In this document: piece after piece, positions 24,801-35,219 of the stretch
How the letters are laid out: every line of letters starts with the position of its first letter
How positions within the stretch are numbered: the stretch's first letter is position 1
Source of the DNA: Apricaphanius iberus
Taxonomy: Eukaryota > Chordata > Actinopteri > Cyprinodontiformes > Aphaniidae
Length of the DNA stretch: 64,000 nt
Direction of reading: 5' to 3'
NCBI GenBank assembly: GCA_028564705.1
Contig: JAPXFQ010002687.1
Span: forward strand, 62,001 to 126,000
Notes under the pieces: model-generated
Database searches by the model: none
What the model was told of the DNA's origin: nothing
What the model saw: the letters and a program-made list of their open reading frames with translations, nothing else
Position numbers and translations under genes: made by a program

Positions 24801-25495
24801 CAGGTTAACTGTAAGGTGAACTGCACAGTGATCAGATACATCTGCTTGTTGGATTTCACATTTCTTTACCCTATTTAAATCATTCTTATTCATGTAAAAG
24901 TAATCGATTCTGGAATAGCTGTTGTTGGGGGGGAATAGTGTGTGTAGTCTCTTTTAGAAGGATGTAACTCCCTCCGTGTATCAACTATCCCAAATTCTTT
25001 AAGCGTTCTCTTGAGCATTCTAACAACCTGGTTAGTATGCTTATTCTTATTTGTCGAGTCTAAATTATTGTTCATCACAATATTAAAGTCACCACCACAT
25101 ATTAATACTCCATCCATTTCTAAAATCATGGTATCAAATAAGGTTTTAAAGAATTGTTTTGCACTATTAGGTGGAGCATACACGTTGACCATTGTCACCA
25201 TTTCGTTTTCGAGTTTTCCTTTCACAATGATAAATCTCCCTTCTTTATCACAATTTTTTTTTGAAACATTCAAACTTCACTGAATTAGATATAAGTATGA
25301 TCCCACCTCTTCTAAATCCATGACGGTATGAACTATGAAATGAGTTGGGATATCCAAACCTCTTAAGTCTCTCACTTTCCAGACTAGATAGGTGCGTTTC
25401 TGTAGAAAAATAATCTTTGACTTATCCTTCTTTAATTTGGTCATTATCTTCTGACGCTTCACAGGATTATTTAGACCATTAATATTCAACGACAG
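21863..25495 (-). pseudogene. L1-type ORF2 (endonuclease-reverse transcriptase), degenerate
   Basis: ORF2 encodes the apurinic-like endonuclease and reverse transcriptase used for target-primed insertion. Visible on the minus strand: LNINGLNNPVKRQKIM (start of the endonuclease, near 25489), VNVYAPPNSAKQFF and ICGGDFNIVMN (endonuclease core, 25273-24890), SRIDYFYMNKNDL in an adjacent frame, the linker with SYYELGPRATKLL (near 24450), the RT region DYRPISQLN, the catalytic FADDVVCFL (plus-strand 23471-23497), then LPNFKGYFEAAQIRN (near 22960) and the C-terminal ITRKWYKIDPPT to about 21863. Frames change at least six times. The L1 clade is supported by the ALPNFK-type C-terminal block; placement within the clade is not possible by eye. 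Confidence 0.85.
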
Positions 25496-25921
25496 TAGTA
25501 TTATACCCTGTCATTTCTGATAGGTTTGAGTGGTGATCCAACGCTGAACATAGAAAAAACAAAACCAAAGAACAAAAGTTGAACTCTGAACAATGTGACT
25601 TCCAAAAAGGAGATGTACTTATCCATCCCTTGAGGTCCCATGTTGGTGGGAGAAGGGTTTCGTGCATCACTATGGTGGGGGCCCTCCCTAGCTGTGAGAA
25701 AAAACCCACAAATACTAGAATTTTCCAACATTTTGTTTTTGCTGCAAAACACTCCCTCTTGTCGGTTTAACTGATCCATAAACTTAAATCGTGAGTCATT
25801 ATGTGTAATATGATCCAGATTTGTGTGTATCAGACTATTATCTATAGTTCAAAGGCAAATATTATTCTAACAAAAAATATAAAGATTTTTGGGATTACCC
25901 CGCGACGTAGTGTATATCTTT

Positions 25922-26161
25922 TCATCCATTGCAGTTCTCCTTGTGTGTGTCTCGTCTGAACTCCGTGAGCCTCTTCCTTGCACACTGAGCTGTGCTAACT
26001 GGAGTGTTGGTGGTGTTTTTGCATGACAACGCTGCGTTCAGTCGCTCCTCCACGAACGCTGCGGTGTTCGCTTTGGTCACTACCTCCACCCTGATTCCGC
26101 GTCGATTCATGTCCTGTGCTTCCTCCTCCGGTGTGCTGTATATCACCAGACCGGTGTCCCA
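25922..26161 (-). pseudogene. L1-type ORF1, C-terminal tail only
   Basis: The minus-strand frame reads from about WDTGLVIYSTPEEE through EVVTKANTAAFVEERLNAAL to a stop at 25922, upstream of ORF2 on the same strand. Position and hydrophilic composition fit the C-terminal domain of LINE ORF1 (an RNA-binding protein). The upstream half is lost at the 5' truncation point, where CAACA-type simple repeat begins. The open frame that continues into this repeat (Thr/His/Gln-rich) is accidental. Confidence 0.6.
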
Positions 26162-26479
26162 GTTTTTGTGTTGTGTTTTTCTGTTGTGTTGTGAGGGTTT
26201 CTGTTGTGTTGTGATTTTTTTCTGTTGTGTTGTGTGTTTTGTTGTGTTGTGTCGACCCTTCTGGGCCACCGTACATCCTGATAAGCACACAGCTGATTTT
26301 GAATTAATATATTTATTATAACAATAAAATTGAGGCAATAAATCTAAGACTTTTTAACCTACATTAATTCTTCTTAAATTGAATATTTCCGAAAGAAAAA
26401 AAGATTTCACTTAAACCTCTTAGGATGAATAATTCCATTTGTTTTTCACGTTATATTTTTTTATTTATCTAAAGTAGCT

Positions 26480-26600
26480 GTATGTGTATGGAAATACATT
26501 TGAAAAATAAATAAACAAATTTTTAATTTCACATTTATTTATTTCCATATTTATTTATTTATTTGTTTATTTATTCCCACATTTATTTATTTATTTACAA
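26480..26600. repeat. (ATTT)n-rich simple repeat
   Basis: Imperfect TTTATTTA repeats about 120 bp long. Mirror-type AAATAAAT repeats occur at 27980-28075, so an inverted pair of simple repeats brackets 26600-27980. Confidence 0.8.
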
Positions 26601-26924
26601 ATTTCTAGATTAAATTTATTTCCAGATTTCCAGAAGTGTATTCTAAAAAGGGAGGTGTTGCTGACACTGACCTAAAGCCTGATTGGTCAGCTTCAAGTCT
26701 CTGTATTTACACTGAAGAGGCTGAGGATGGAGGAGCATTAGCATCAGCTAGCTGCTCCGTGTGTCTGTGACAGAGTTGAGCTACTCGGCTGCTGAATCAT
26801 ACTGTCAGAATAATGCTGCTTTATCAGGTCTGTCCTTGACATGGAGGGCAAGCAACAACTCCTGCAAGCAACAGACAAAAACGAAGGTGCATTGGAAGGT
26901 AAGGTGCTGGGGTGCAAATGTTAA

Positions 26925-27530
26925 CTATGGTCGGACCGCGGGTCCCCTGAATGGAAGTCAATGGAGTGATAAAAGTTATTTTCTGGTCTGCTTTGTCTTA
27001 CGTCCAAAATCACACATATGCTGTACTTCGATTTAAATTATTATTAAAGATGTACATTTCAACTGTGTTTGTCAAGTGATTTGGGTTTTCTTCAATTGTA
27101 AAAATTCACTTTTAAGATGCCTACCACACTAGCTATATCACGTTAAACACTCAAGAGCTTGTAGAGCTTCTCCTCCATGCTGGCTCTCACTCTACCGACT
27201 GCTTTACCCCTACATAGCTGCTACTTTCCACATGATCGGGTTTATAGAGGTTTTTCTCCATGTTTAATGCTACTTACTTCGTGCTGGAGGCTACGGCCCT
27301 CGCTCTCCTTCTTCTGCAGTTGTAGTCCTCTTAACGTTTTTACACAAAACCAAAAGTATCTTTTGACGCTGGTCGAAAATCTGTTTTCTCTGCATCGGAA
27401 GTAGTTTTTAAAATTCACGGACATCACACGTTCGATCCACGGCGCATCTCAAACTGGACCAGAAAATAACTTTTATCGCTCCATTGACTCTCATTAATGT
27501 TTTTTTGGCAGTAGTGACCCATGGACCGGA
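26925..27530. mobile_element. Foldback or MITE-type element, about 0.6 kb
   Basis: The left arm contains GTCAATGGAGTGATAAAAGT followed by TATTTTCTGGTC (26957-26988). The reverse complement of 27458-27490 has the same block with one change (GAGCGATAAAAG). Outer parts, GGACCGCGGGTC on the left and GGTCCATGGGTC on the right in reverse complement, also match after a short gap. Such long imperfect inverted arms with no coding capacity fit a MITE. No target duplication was fixed. Confidence 0.65.
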
Positions 27531-27539
27531 AGTAGAAGG

Positions 27540-27979
27540 TCGTGACTTAGGCTCCCCATTGAGGGCTTACCCTCTTTAGGCTTCTAGCTAAGCTAGTGGG
27601 AAGCCCCCAAGTAGCACCTCACAACCTAGCGCTCAGTCCGCCTTTGCATCTTTTCTTATGTTTTTGACAACAGTTCACAAGCACCTGTCCATGTCTCATG
27701 CAGAATTACCTACTCAGGACCATGGTCAAGGGAGCCAACACTTGTGGAAATAGGCAGTAAAAGCTGCCTTGCAGACGAAAACAATGTAATGATGACGTGG
27801 GAGGCTTTAGCCATAAAAGTTATTATTTATTACCTACCCACTACTTTTCCAAACTATTTCCAGAATGAATATAATGTTACTGTCAATCTTTGGAAAAATA
27901 TGAAGTCCAGTACTTCACAATACCTATGTTTGGGTCACTTTCAGGGATGTATGAAATTGAAATTACTCAATTCAGTAGA
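27540..27979. other. No gene seen
   Basis: Short ORFs only (80 codons at 27744-27986, no motif). Confidence 0.45.
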
Positions 27980-28073
27980 TGTGTAAATAAATAAATTAAT
28001 AAATGCACGAATAAATAAATGTGAACATAATTAAATAAATGTTTAAATAAATAATTAAATGAATGTGGAAATA

Positions 28074-28143
<70 letters not shown>
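28074..28143. repeat. (TA)n microsatellite, about 70 bp
   Basis: Uninterrupted alternating TA flanked on both sides by AAAT/ATTT-type repeats that run from about 27980 to 28560. The hydrophobic Tyr-Ile ORFs across it are artefacts of the repeat. Confidence 0.95.
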
Positions 28144-28146
<3 letters not shown>

Positions 28147-28560
28147 GTGTAAATAAAAAATACACAATAAAATTATTTAAAATCATAAATACATAAATGT
28201 GGAAACATGTTACTAGTTCTTTCATGCATTCCCACATACACTTATTTAGTTCTTTCTTTATTAATTTTTAAATATTTTATTGAACCATTTATGTATTCAT
28301 TACCGTATTTATTTATTTAGTTTTTCATTTAATAATTTGCAAATCTATTTCAAACCGATTTATTTCTTTATTTCTATATGTAATTTTCTCTATTTATATA
28401 TTTACAAATGTATTTGACTTTTTTTATTTATTCCTGTAATTATTTATTTCCAAATTGACGTTTTTTAAAAATAATTATTTATGTATTTACAAATGTATTT
28501 TCTCACTTATTTATATATTTATATCCACTTTTATTTATTTATTGTTGATTATGGCAGAGT

Positions 28561-30389
28561 TGGTCTTCCATATCTGTGATGAAAAATATTAACGTTATTC
28601 TATAAAGAGGGAAACTTGTTGAAACTTCTATATCTTACTGAAATGACATGTGTGACTGCTAAAAATGAGCAAAGTATCTATTAGTTAGGCTCGTCAGGAT
28701 GTTTGAACTTGGGAAGTCAGGATGTTTGCAAAGTAAAGAAAGGTAAATCTTATAGACAGGCATGCAAGTTTCTGCCATTTTTATTGCTGTAATAGAATGA
28801 AATTGATTATGAAAACAGAGTTTACATACTTTCGAACATGCCCTTTCTTAATAAAATGTATAGATTTTTTTTTTATTACTCCATTGAAATAATTTTATTT
28901 TTAAAGAAAATGTTTATGTCATTTCCTGACAAAACTTATCTTCTTTGTTAACTATCAATTTAAAATCTCAATCTGTCAGGACAATATTGGTGAACAAACA
29001 AACTTGTTCCTGGGTGGCTGATGTTCATGGTTACAGCTGATTTGCATCAAATGATGTGAAACACAACATTTCTATTGTATTTTCAGAATATCAGGGACGA
29101 GGCTAAAATACAAACTGCATCTCAAGTTTTTCCCATCGAGTTTTTAACCTTTAAGAAACAACCCTACTTCTTAATTGATTAAGCTGCATATTTTTCTTTG
29201 AGTACAAGAATGTCCCATTTGTAATAACTGTGACTTATTACACAAACATTTCCCTTAGAAACATGAGTTCCATGTTTTGGTTGATAAGAGTTAAAGCTAA
29301 AGAGTTTTAACACTTTTATTATAATGAAACAGTGATACAGAACTACAATATGTGGGACGATTAAAGGATTATTCTATTCTATTTTGCCTTGTCTCCATCC
29401 AGTGTTATAAAATAAAAATAAATGCTTAACTTTATGTTGTGAGCTAAATTTTGTAAATAGTTATGTCTAATATTAACTTAACTAGAAAAGAAAACTGCCT
29501 TGGATCTTTATCTGTTTGTTTACTCCTGAATCAGAATCCTTGATAGAGAGCCCAGGCCTCTGCTCCTCACTCTTGGCAGCCTTTTCTTCTGTTTGTGTCA
29601 CACAGTGATCTTCACCCTAAAACCATAATTTCTGCCAAACCCTTGCAGCATCACACCATTGGAATTGAGCCAGGGACCTATGCTAGAGCGAGCCCCTGCT
29701 TGCTTGCCAAGGTCAACTGTATTTACCTCTACTTCAGGCTTGTAAGGGTGGTGATGGGTGAGGGAAAGTAGTAGACCCGAAGGGATGGAAAAAAAGAGAA
29801 TTTATGTTATGAAAATTGAGGTCTTATCCAAGTTTTATCTGATTTAGTAAAGACGGAGTCAGTCTGATTATTCAGTAATACGTTCTGCCATGATTGGACT
29901 GTCATGGTATTTGGTGGGATTGTAGAGCAGTGCTGAATTCAGCATAGACATTTTTTAAAAACCCATCAAGTCTTGGTAGAATTTTTTTTTTTATTAGGTG
30001 AATTTTGCCTAGTTTCTGTGGTGTGCCATTTATTAAAGCAAATAATTCTAAATTTATAGCAGTTTTTTTCCTCCTTTTATACAATCAAAACTATAAAAAA
30101 AAACATGTCAATTTCAGTCATTTTTTTTTCTAGGATGTGAAAAAACAGAAGATGACCAATGTGCTAAAAATAATAGTATAACAAATAAACAGTATAAACA
30201 ATAACATAAAAAAGACAAACTAAACAACAAAGTAAATATAATTCCAAATACCACTTGGAACTGATATTTTTGGGCTTTATATTCTGTTTAAGTTCAACAC
30301 TCTAAAGATGAAGAACATAATATTGAAATATTAAAAATATTACAATAAGAGCGTTTATTTCCTGTTTTGGGGAACTGGAGAATGTGGTG
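28561..30389. other. No gene seen
   Basis: AT-rich. A somewhat GC-richer, non-repetitive patch lies at about 29515-29770. No ORF above 60 codons has any feature. Confidence 0.45.
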
Positions 30390-30416
30390 TGACATTTGAT
30401 TGCTAAGTGTGTATGA

Positions 30417-31807
30417 CGGTCCGTGTAACGCTTGTCAGTTCATTATTCAATTTGCAGCACCTCCTGCCGCAAATAGAAAATTGAGCAGTCGTTTCGTTTT
30501 TCATTTTTCACTCGTTCAGCCGAATAGAAAATTGAGCAGTATTTTCGATTTTCACTGTGTCTGCTATAGTCGGCAAATGGCCCTATTCATTTATTATAAA
30601 AATATGTAATTGACCTTTTTTCATTTCAATTTCGTCTTGGATTGTACCATTATGAGATGAGGTGAGACCGGGCGGTGCAAGTGAATGCACGCGCCGAAAG
30701 TTTCCGCGCGATCATTGACGTTCTCAATTGTTTATCTGGTGGCGGCCACGACCTGATGGATTCACAGTTTAGTCTTCACAAAGGCATAAAACGCCTAAAC
30801 ATTTCTGCCCGGGACTTAAATCGCGACAGAATTGTGTTCATATTTCAGGTATGTCAATTTAAAAGAATTTGTTCCAATGTAGGCCTAATTTTGTGTTTAA
30901 GTTAGCAGATTCCCTTAACTTGGCTCATCACGTTATCATGGCTGTTTTCCATAAATTTTATAAATGTTTTTCATGTGTTACAATCATGTGGTCTGTGGGG
31001 GGGGGGGGGGGGGGGGGGGGATACGTTGGGTAAGGGGGTGTGAGGGTTCAGGTTGCATAAGGTTTGGGGAAAAAACTAAACTATTTTAAAATTCAAGAAT
31101 GCAAAAGTTAATAAAATTAAGCCCGCACCAGGCATATTCTCGTGCGTTTTTCACCGCGGTCACGCCATCCCCGCTTCTCGCCATTAAAAAATGACATAGG
31201 CGTATATTCAACTTAGTACGGCAAGTCGGGTTTGACTGTGGCAGCAGCGGTGCATTCAAATGAACCTTCATATTATAACAGCAACAACGAAAAAATGACA
31301 AAGACATGATTAGATTTGGTCCATGTTTCCTGTGGAAAATAACACATTATGAAACTGCTTCACTGCAGTATATTGGATTTATGACTTTTTAAAAACATAA
31401 CAGTATCACATTGACTCCTATGCAGGTGGCTTTTGAAATGGCTTCAAAATTAACTAAACACAGTGTTATCAGCAAATTTCACCCTCATGTGGTTCAACAG
31501 GCATTAAAGGATGCATGTTATACTTTTGATGTAATTTTACTGCAGAATTGCTAAAGAATTAAATGATCAGTATGGCTGACTCCAGTGCCAGGGACAGTGT
31601 CATATCCAGAGGTCAGGAGTGCATTTGATCTGGTAGAAGATTTATTAAATGCACCATATTGCATGTTGAGCCATTTATATTCAAGCTGTTGGTTATCCTA
31701 TTTCATAAATTAAATTTGCATAATGAGAGTGTAACAACACAGTAACAGCGAACCTCTGCACTTCCCTTGAAAAATTATTGAATATAGTGGTTGACAGAAG
31801 TTAAAAC
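30417..31807. repeat. Left inverted-repeat arm
   Basis: It mirrors 32362-33806. Differences are a 24-base G run at 30997-31020 (11 C in the other arm), loss of a G-rich piece found at about 32610-32640, and absence near 31786 of about 75 bp that the other arm carries (about 32384-32455). It contains the plus-strand ORF 30675-30905, mirrored in the right arm. Confidence 0.88.
30997..31020. repeat. Homopolymer run of 24 G
   Basis: It lies in the left arm; the equivalent run in the right arm (33231-33241) has 11 C. Such runs are prone to slippage and sequencing error. Confidence 0.95.
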
Positions 31808-31924
31808 AAAAAACAAAACAAAAACCCTCTAATGGGAGAATGAGAACAAAGTTAATCATATAAATAATGTATAGATTCATAGAATGGTGTGTACTGTACC
31901 TTTTTGTGTTCTTTAATTTGTCCA

Positions 31925-32311
31925 CTTCACACAATTTCATTTTTCCTCTTCAGTTGTCAGCGCTGTGGGGGGGACAGCTACACAGTTGGGGTGGTACCAC
32001 AAACTGCAGGTGCTGCACTGGACCATCACCTTGCAGCTGTGTGAGGTCCTGCAGATGCAGAACATCCACCTCCACTGTGTTTCTTTCAGTTCAGGCTGTT
32101 TGAAGGTGTACTGTAATTCTGGTGCATGTCTTCTCTGTAGGGCACTGTACAGTGTCCTTCTCATGAAAATGGCACTCTTCTGACCAGATTCCCTCACACA
32201 GCACTGAGGCGAAGGCCACTGCAAAGAGGCCACAGCTGCTTGTTGACTGCTGGAGCTGGACTGCAGGTCTTCAGATGACAAATTGTGCAGCACAATGCAA
32301 ACATGCAGCAC
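31925..32311 (-). pseudogene. Ulp1-like protease tail (tentative) plus PHD finger
   Basis: A minus-strand frame from 32311 ends at 31937. Its C-terminal third is a PHD zinc finger: CIC, then CSTC, then YHPNC. The next codon block reads stop-Asn-Cys-Val-Lys-Trp, where a PHD finger normally has Trp-x-Cys-x-x-Cys, so a TGG to TGA change truncates it. Upstream, a neighbouring frame reads VAFASVLCEGIWSEECHFHE before MRRTLYSALQ, which resembles the end of Ulp1/C48 SUMO-protease-like domains (after a lost DCGLFA-type block). This would imply one frameshift. PHD fingers bind histone tails. Ulp1-like domains accompany several eukaryotic transposons. The PHD call is firm; the protease call is inference. 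Confidence 0.55.
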
Positions 32312-32361
32312 AATCCGACCAGAAGAGTGCCCTTTTCTTGAGAAGGATATGAGAAGGACAC

Positions 32362-33806
32362 TTTTAAACTTCTGTCAACCACCTGCCAAAATCCAAGATG
32401 GACTGGTTTGCACTGTACAATGGAAATAAACCTTATTTGAGATTATCACAGTTTCAATAATTTTTCAAGGGAAGTGCAGAGGTTTGCTGTTACTGTGTTG
32501 TTACACTCTCATTATGCAAATTTAATTTATGAAATAGGATAACCAACAGCTTGAATATAAATGGCTCAACATGCAATAATGGTGCATTAATAATCTTCTA
32601 CAGATCATGGTGATAGGGTGGCGGGGGGGGGGGGGCTGCCTCGGGATATGAACACTGCCCTGGCACTGGATGTCCAGCCATACTGATCATTTAATTCTTT
32701 AGCAATTCTGCAGTAAAATTACATCAAAAGTATAACATGCATCCTTTAATGCCTGTTGAACCACATGACGGTGAAATTTGCTGATAACACTGCGTTTAGT
32801 GGATTTTGAAGCCATTTCAAAAGCCACCTGCATAGGAGTCAATGTGATACTGTTATGTTTTTAAAAAGTCATAAATCCAATATACTGCAGTGAACCAGTT
32901 TCATAATGTGTTATTTTCCACAAAACATGGACCAAATCTAATCATGTCTTTGTCATTTTTTCGTTGTTGCTGTTATAATATGAAGGTTCATTTGAATGCA
33001 CCGCTGCTGCCACAGTCAAACCCGACTTGCCGTAATAAGTTGAATATATGCCTATGTCATTTTTTAATGGCGAGAAGCGGGGATGGCGTGACCGCGGTGA
33101 AAAACGCACGAGAATATGCCTGGTGCGGGCTTAATTTTATTAACTTTTGCATTCTTGAATTTTAAAATAGTTTAGTTTTTTCCCCAAACCATATGCAACC
33201 TGAACCCTCACACCCCCTTACCCAACGTATCCCCCCCCCCCACACAGCAATTAACACATGAAAACATTTATGGAAACTGCCATGGCCACGTGATGAGCCA
33301 AGTTAAGGGAATCTGCTAACTTAAACACAAAATTAGGCCTACATTGGAACAAATTCTGTTAAATTGACATACCTGAAATATGAACGCAATTCTGTCGCGA
33401 TTTAAATCCCGGGCAGAAATGTTTAGGCGTTTTATGCCTTTGTGAAGACTAAACTGTGAATCCATCAGGTCGTGGCCGCCACCAGATAAACAATTGAGAA
33501 CGTCAATGAGCGCGCGGAAACTTTCGGCGCGTGCATTCACTTGCACCGCCCGGTCTCACCTCATCTCATAATGGTACAATCCAAGACGAAATTGAAATGA
33601 AAAAAGGTCAATTACATATTTTTATAATAAATGAATAGGGCCATATGCCGACTATAGCAGACAAAGTGAAAATCGAAAAGACTGCTCAATTTTCTATTTG
33701 CGGCTGAACGAGTGAAAAATGAAAAACGAAACGACTGCTCAATTTTCTATTTGCGGCAGGAGGTGCTGCAAATTGAATAATGAACTGACAAGCGTTACAC
33801 GGACCG
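32362..33806. repeat. Right inverted-repeat arm
   Basis: Reverse complement of 30417-31807. Because the PHD reading frame is on the minus strand, this arm is the upstream side of that gene. Exon-like features in it (33370-33546, and a segment after TCCTATGCAG whose plus-strand position is about 32715-32835) could belong to the same transcript. Confidence 0.88.
33370..33546 (-). other. Exon-like ORF in the right arm (mirrored at 30675-30849)
   Basis: An open frame (AESFRALIDVLNCLSGGGHD, then ARDLNRDRIAFIFQ) ends exactly at a splice donor, CAG followed by GTATGTC. The left-arm copy has the same frame and donor with only Ala to Ile/Val type changes. I do not recognise the protein. Since the PHD core lies downstream on the same strand, this may be an early exon of the element's gene. 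No intact start codon was found nearby; GTG lies at the upstream end of the open frame. Confidence 0.35.
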
Positions 33807-33820
33807 TATGACATTTGATT

Positions 33821-34140
33821 TATGTGATATTTAACACAGCCTGCTGAAATTCAAATGTTAAGTTTATTCATATACATTGCTTAGTTCTACCTCTATTTGT
33901 TATTTTACATACGGGACCACACATACATTGTGAATGTGAGTGTGGAGTTCAAAACAAAAACTTAATTGATTTATCCTATATTTAATTTTTAAAAAGAGCA
34001 ACTGCATCTAGATTTGTCCTTTTATTTACACTGAAAATTGTAGTTTTTTTGGTCAAATCTAGAAATGGTGATTATGTGACAGTGTGGAGGTCCTGTCACT
34101 ATGGCTCCGTTTGATCATGTGCCCTGGCTGCTTGGCCACA
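33821..34140. other. No gene seen
   Basis: AT-rich flank of the inverted-repeat element, no motif. Confidence 0.45.
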
Positions 34141-34147
34141 GGGATTC

Positions 34148-34320
34148 CCTTTGGCTGACTGGTCAGCGCACATGACTTTCACCTGGGAGTTGTGGGATCA
34201 AATCCCCGCCCAGGCCCTCGTTGTGTACCATGCCACATTTGGCGTTGCTGGCAGGATCTTCACCTGGGAGTCGTGGGATCAAATCCTGCCCAGGCCCTTG
34301 TTGTGTACCATGCCACAATT
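34148..34320 (+). repeat. tRNA-derived, SINE-like sequence with an 81-bp tandem duplication
   Basis: TTGGCTGACTGGTCAGCGC resembles a tRNA D-arm/A box, and GGATCAAATCC, about 32 bases on, matches a pol III B box (GGTTCRANNCC) with one change. The loop region CTTTCACCTGGGAG resembles tRNA-Glu. The part from TTCACCTGGGAG (34178) through TACCATGCCACA is repeated at 34259, a period of 81 bp. It cannot fold as a full tRNA because the acceptor stem is missing, so a tRNA-derived SINE head is the likeliest reading. Confidence 0.5.
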
Positions 34321-35219
34321 AATTCACACCTACACTGTAATTAATTAGATTTTTTTTTAAATATTGTTTGACAGCCCAACTAAAAACAAAAATAAGAGGG
34401 TATTTGGACAAAGTTTGTAAGTTTTCGATTCTTTAATCACTGTTTCAAGCACTCTTTAAGCACCGGTTAAACAAGAGTTTATTCCTCTCCGTTTTGACGG
34501 AGACAGATTGACACAGCACCATTATCCATCAACGCAAGGGCTCTCTTTTCCCTATACAAGGACGGACGGAGTAGAGCCCCATTTTCTAACTTTCCGTCAA
34601 CGGAGAGCATTTTCCTGTGATTGGTCAGTTCAGCAACAGCCAGACATACTGTAGTTTCACAAGAACGGGGCTCTATAGTCCACATGCTACATGCTTTATA
34701 TTGAAAGGACAATTGATCAAATATGATCTTTTGGCGATTTTAAACACAAGGAGGTATAGTGACAACAAAACTGGCTGCTGTGTTTGATTCCATGCGTTGT
34801 TTGTATTGTATGAGTTGCACTTCTAGTAAAAAGCTTTACAGCTTAATTAAACTGTATGTCATCCATTGCTCCTTGAGGGGGAATATGTTCACAAGCTGAA
34901 TAAAAAACCTCTAATTAACCAGAAACTATGATTAAATGGTTGGTAGACCATACCAAAGTTAGCACTCCCTGCTTTCCTGGTTGGTAATTGGCTTGCAACA
35001 CAGAAAAAAAAAATTGGAGAAGGGAGATACAAAGTACAATGAACGAAAAACGTCTATGTCAATATGTCTGCGTCTGGCTGCAAAGTTGCTGTTGGAGCAG
35101 TATAAACTAGGCTTAAGTTAACACCAGCTAATAACAATTTTCTTTATCACTGAGCCAAAAGGAAGTAATATTTTAGCAGTTGAAGCATAGTGTAGCTGGT
35201 AGTGGGACATTGTGAACAT
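34321..35219. other. No gene seen
   Basis: A GC-richer patch at 34460-34720 contains a 77-codon minus-strand ORF without motifs. The rest is AT-rich. Confidence 0.4.

Larger units (their letters stand above)
21710..26161 (-). mobile_element. L1-type LINE, 5'-truncated, minus strand
   Basis: On the minus strand the order is: tail of ORF1 (from about 26161), a linker, ORF2 endonuclease, reverse transcriptase and C-terminal region, then a 3' end reading CAATAAAAAGAAAGTATCAAA and an A-rich tail (plus-strand near 21710-21740). Length is about 4.45 kb. The 5' break falls within ORF1, as expected from incomplete reverse transcription. Many frameshifts and stops show it is dead. It sits inside the dispersed repeat 21345-26276; short T/G-rich sequences on both sides could be its target duplication but are too simple to prove it. 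Confidence 0.85.
21345..26276. repeat. Dispersed repeat with CAACA-rich arms, split by an L1-type LINE
   Basis: Left part 21345-21710 starts ACACGGACCCTTTTAC and continues into TTGTGTTGTG-type repeats. Right part about 26162-26276 has the same simple repeats and ends CGACCCTTCTGGGCCACCGT. Joined, they match the short copy at 13399-13586 in reverse complement, so one repeat was split by the LINE between them. The internal GTTGT repeats have expanded. The target duplication of the repeat itself is unclear. Confidence 0.6.
30417..33806 (-). mobile_element. Element with about 1.4-kb inverted repeats and a PHD-finger core
   Basis: Sequence from 30417 (CGGTCCGTGTAACGC) rightward is repeated in reverse complement from 33806 leftward for roughly 1.4 kb, with high identity by eye. 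The arms enclose about 0.55 kb (31808-32361) whose minus strand encodes a PHD finger. TATGA flanks both ends (30412-30416 and 33807-33811), and a 12-bp TGACATTTGATT also occurs on both sides (30390-30401 and 33809-33820). Long terminal inverted repeats are known in MULE-like and some other eukaryotic DNA transposons, but I saw no recognisable catalytic domain, so the superfamily is open. A palindromic inverted duplication is the alternative. Confidence 0.8.

Noticed and set aside
25922..26338. 138-codon minus ORF as a complete protein
   Set aside because: Its N-terminal half (Thr/His/Gln-rich) is the CAACA simple repeat of another element. Only the C-terminal part, up to about 26161, belongs to the LINE ORF1.
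27967..28237. Tyr-Ile-rich ORFs
   Set aside because: Translation of the (TA)n microsatellite.
34148..34225. Functional tRNA-Glu gene
   Set aside because: There is no acceptor stem and no clean T-arm closure, and the segment is tandemly duplicated without the 5' half. A tRNA-derived repeat fits better.
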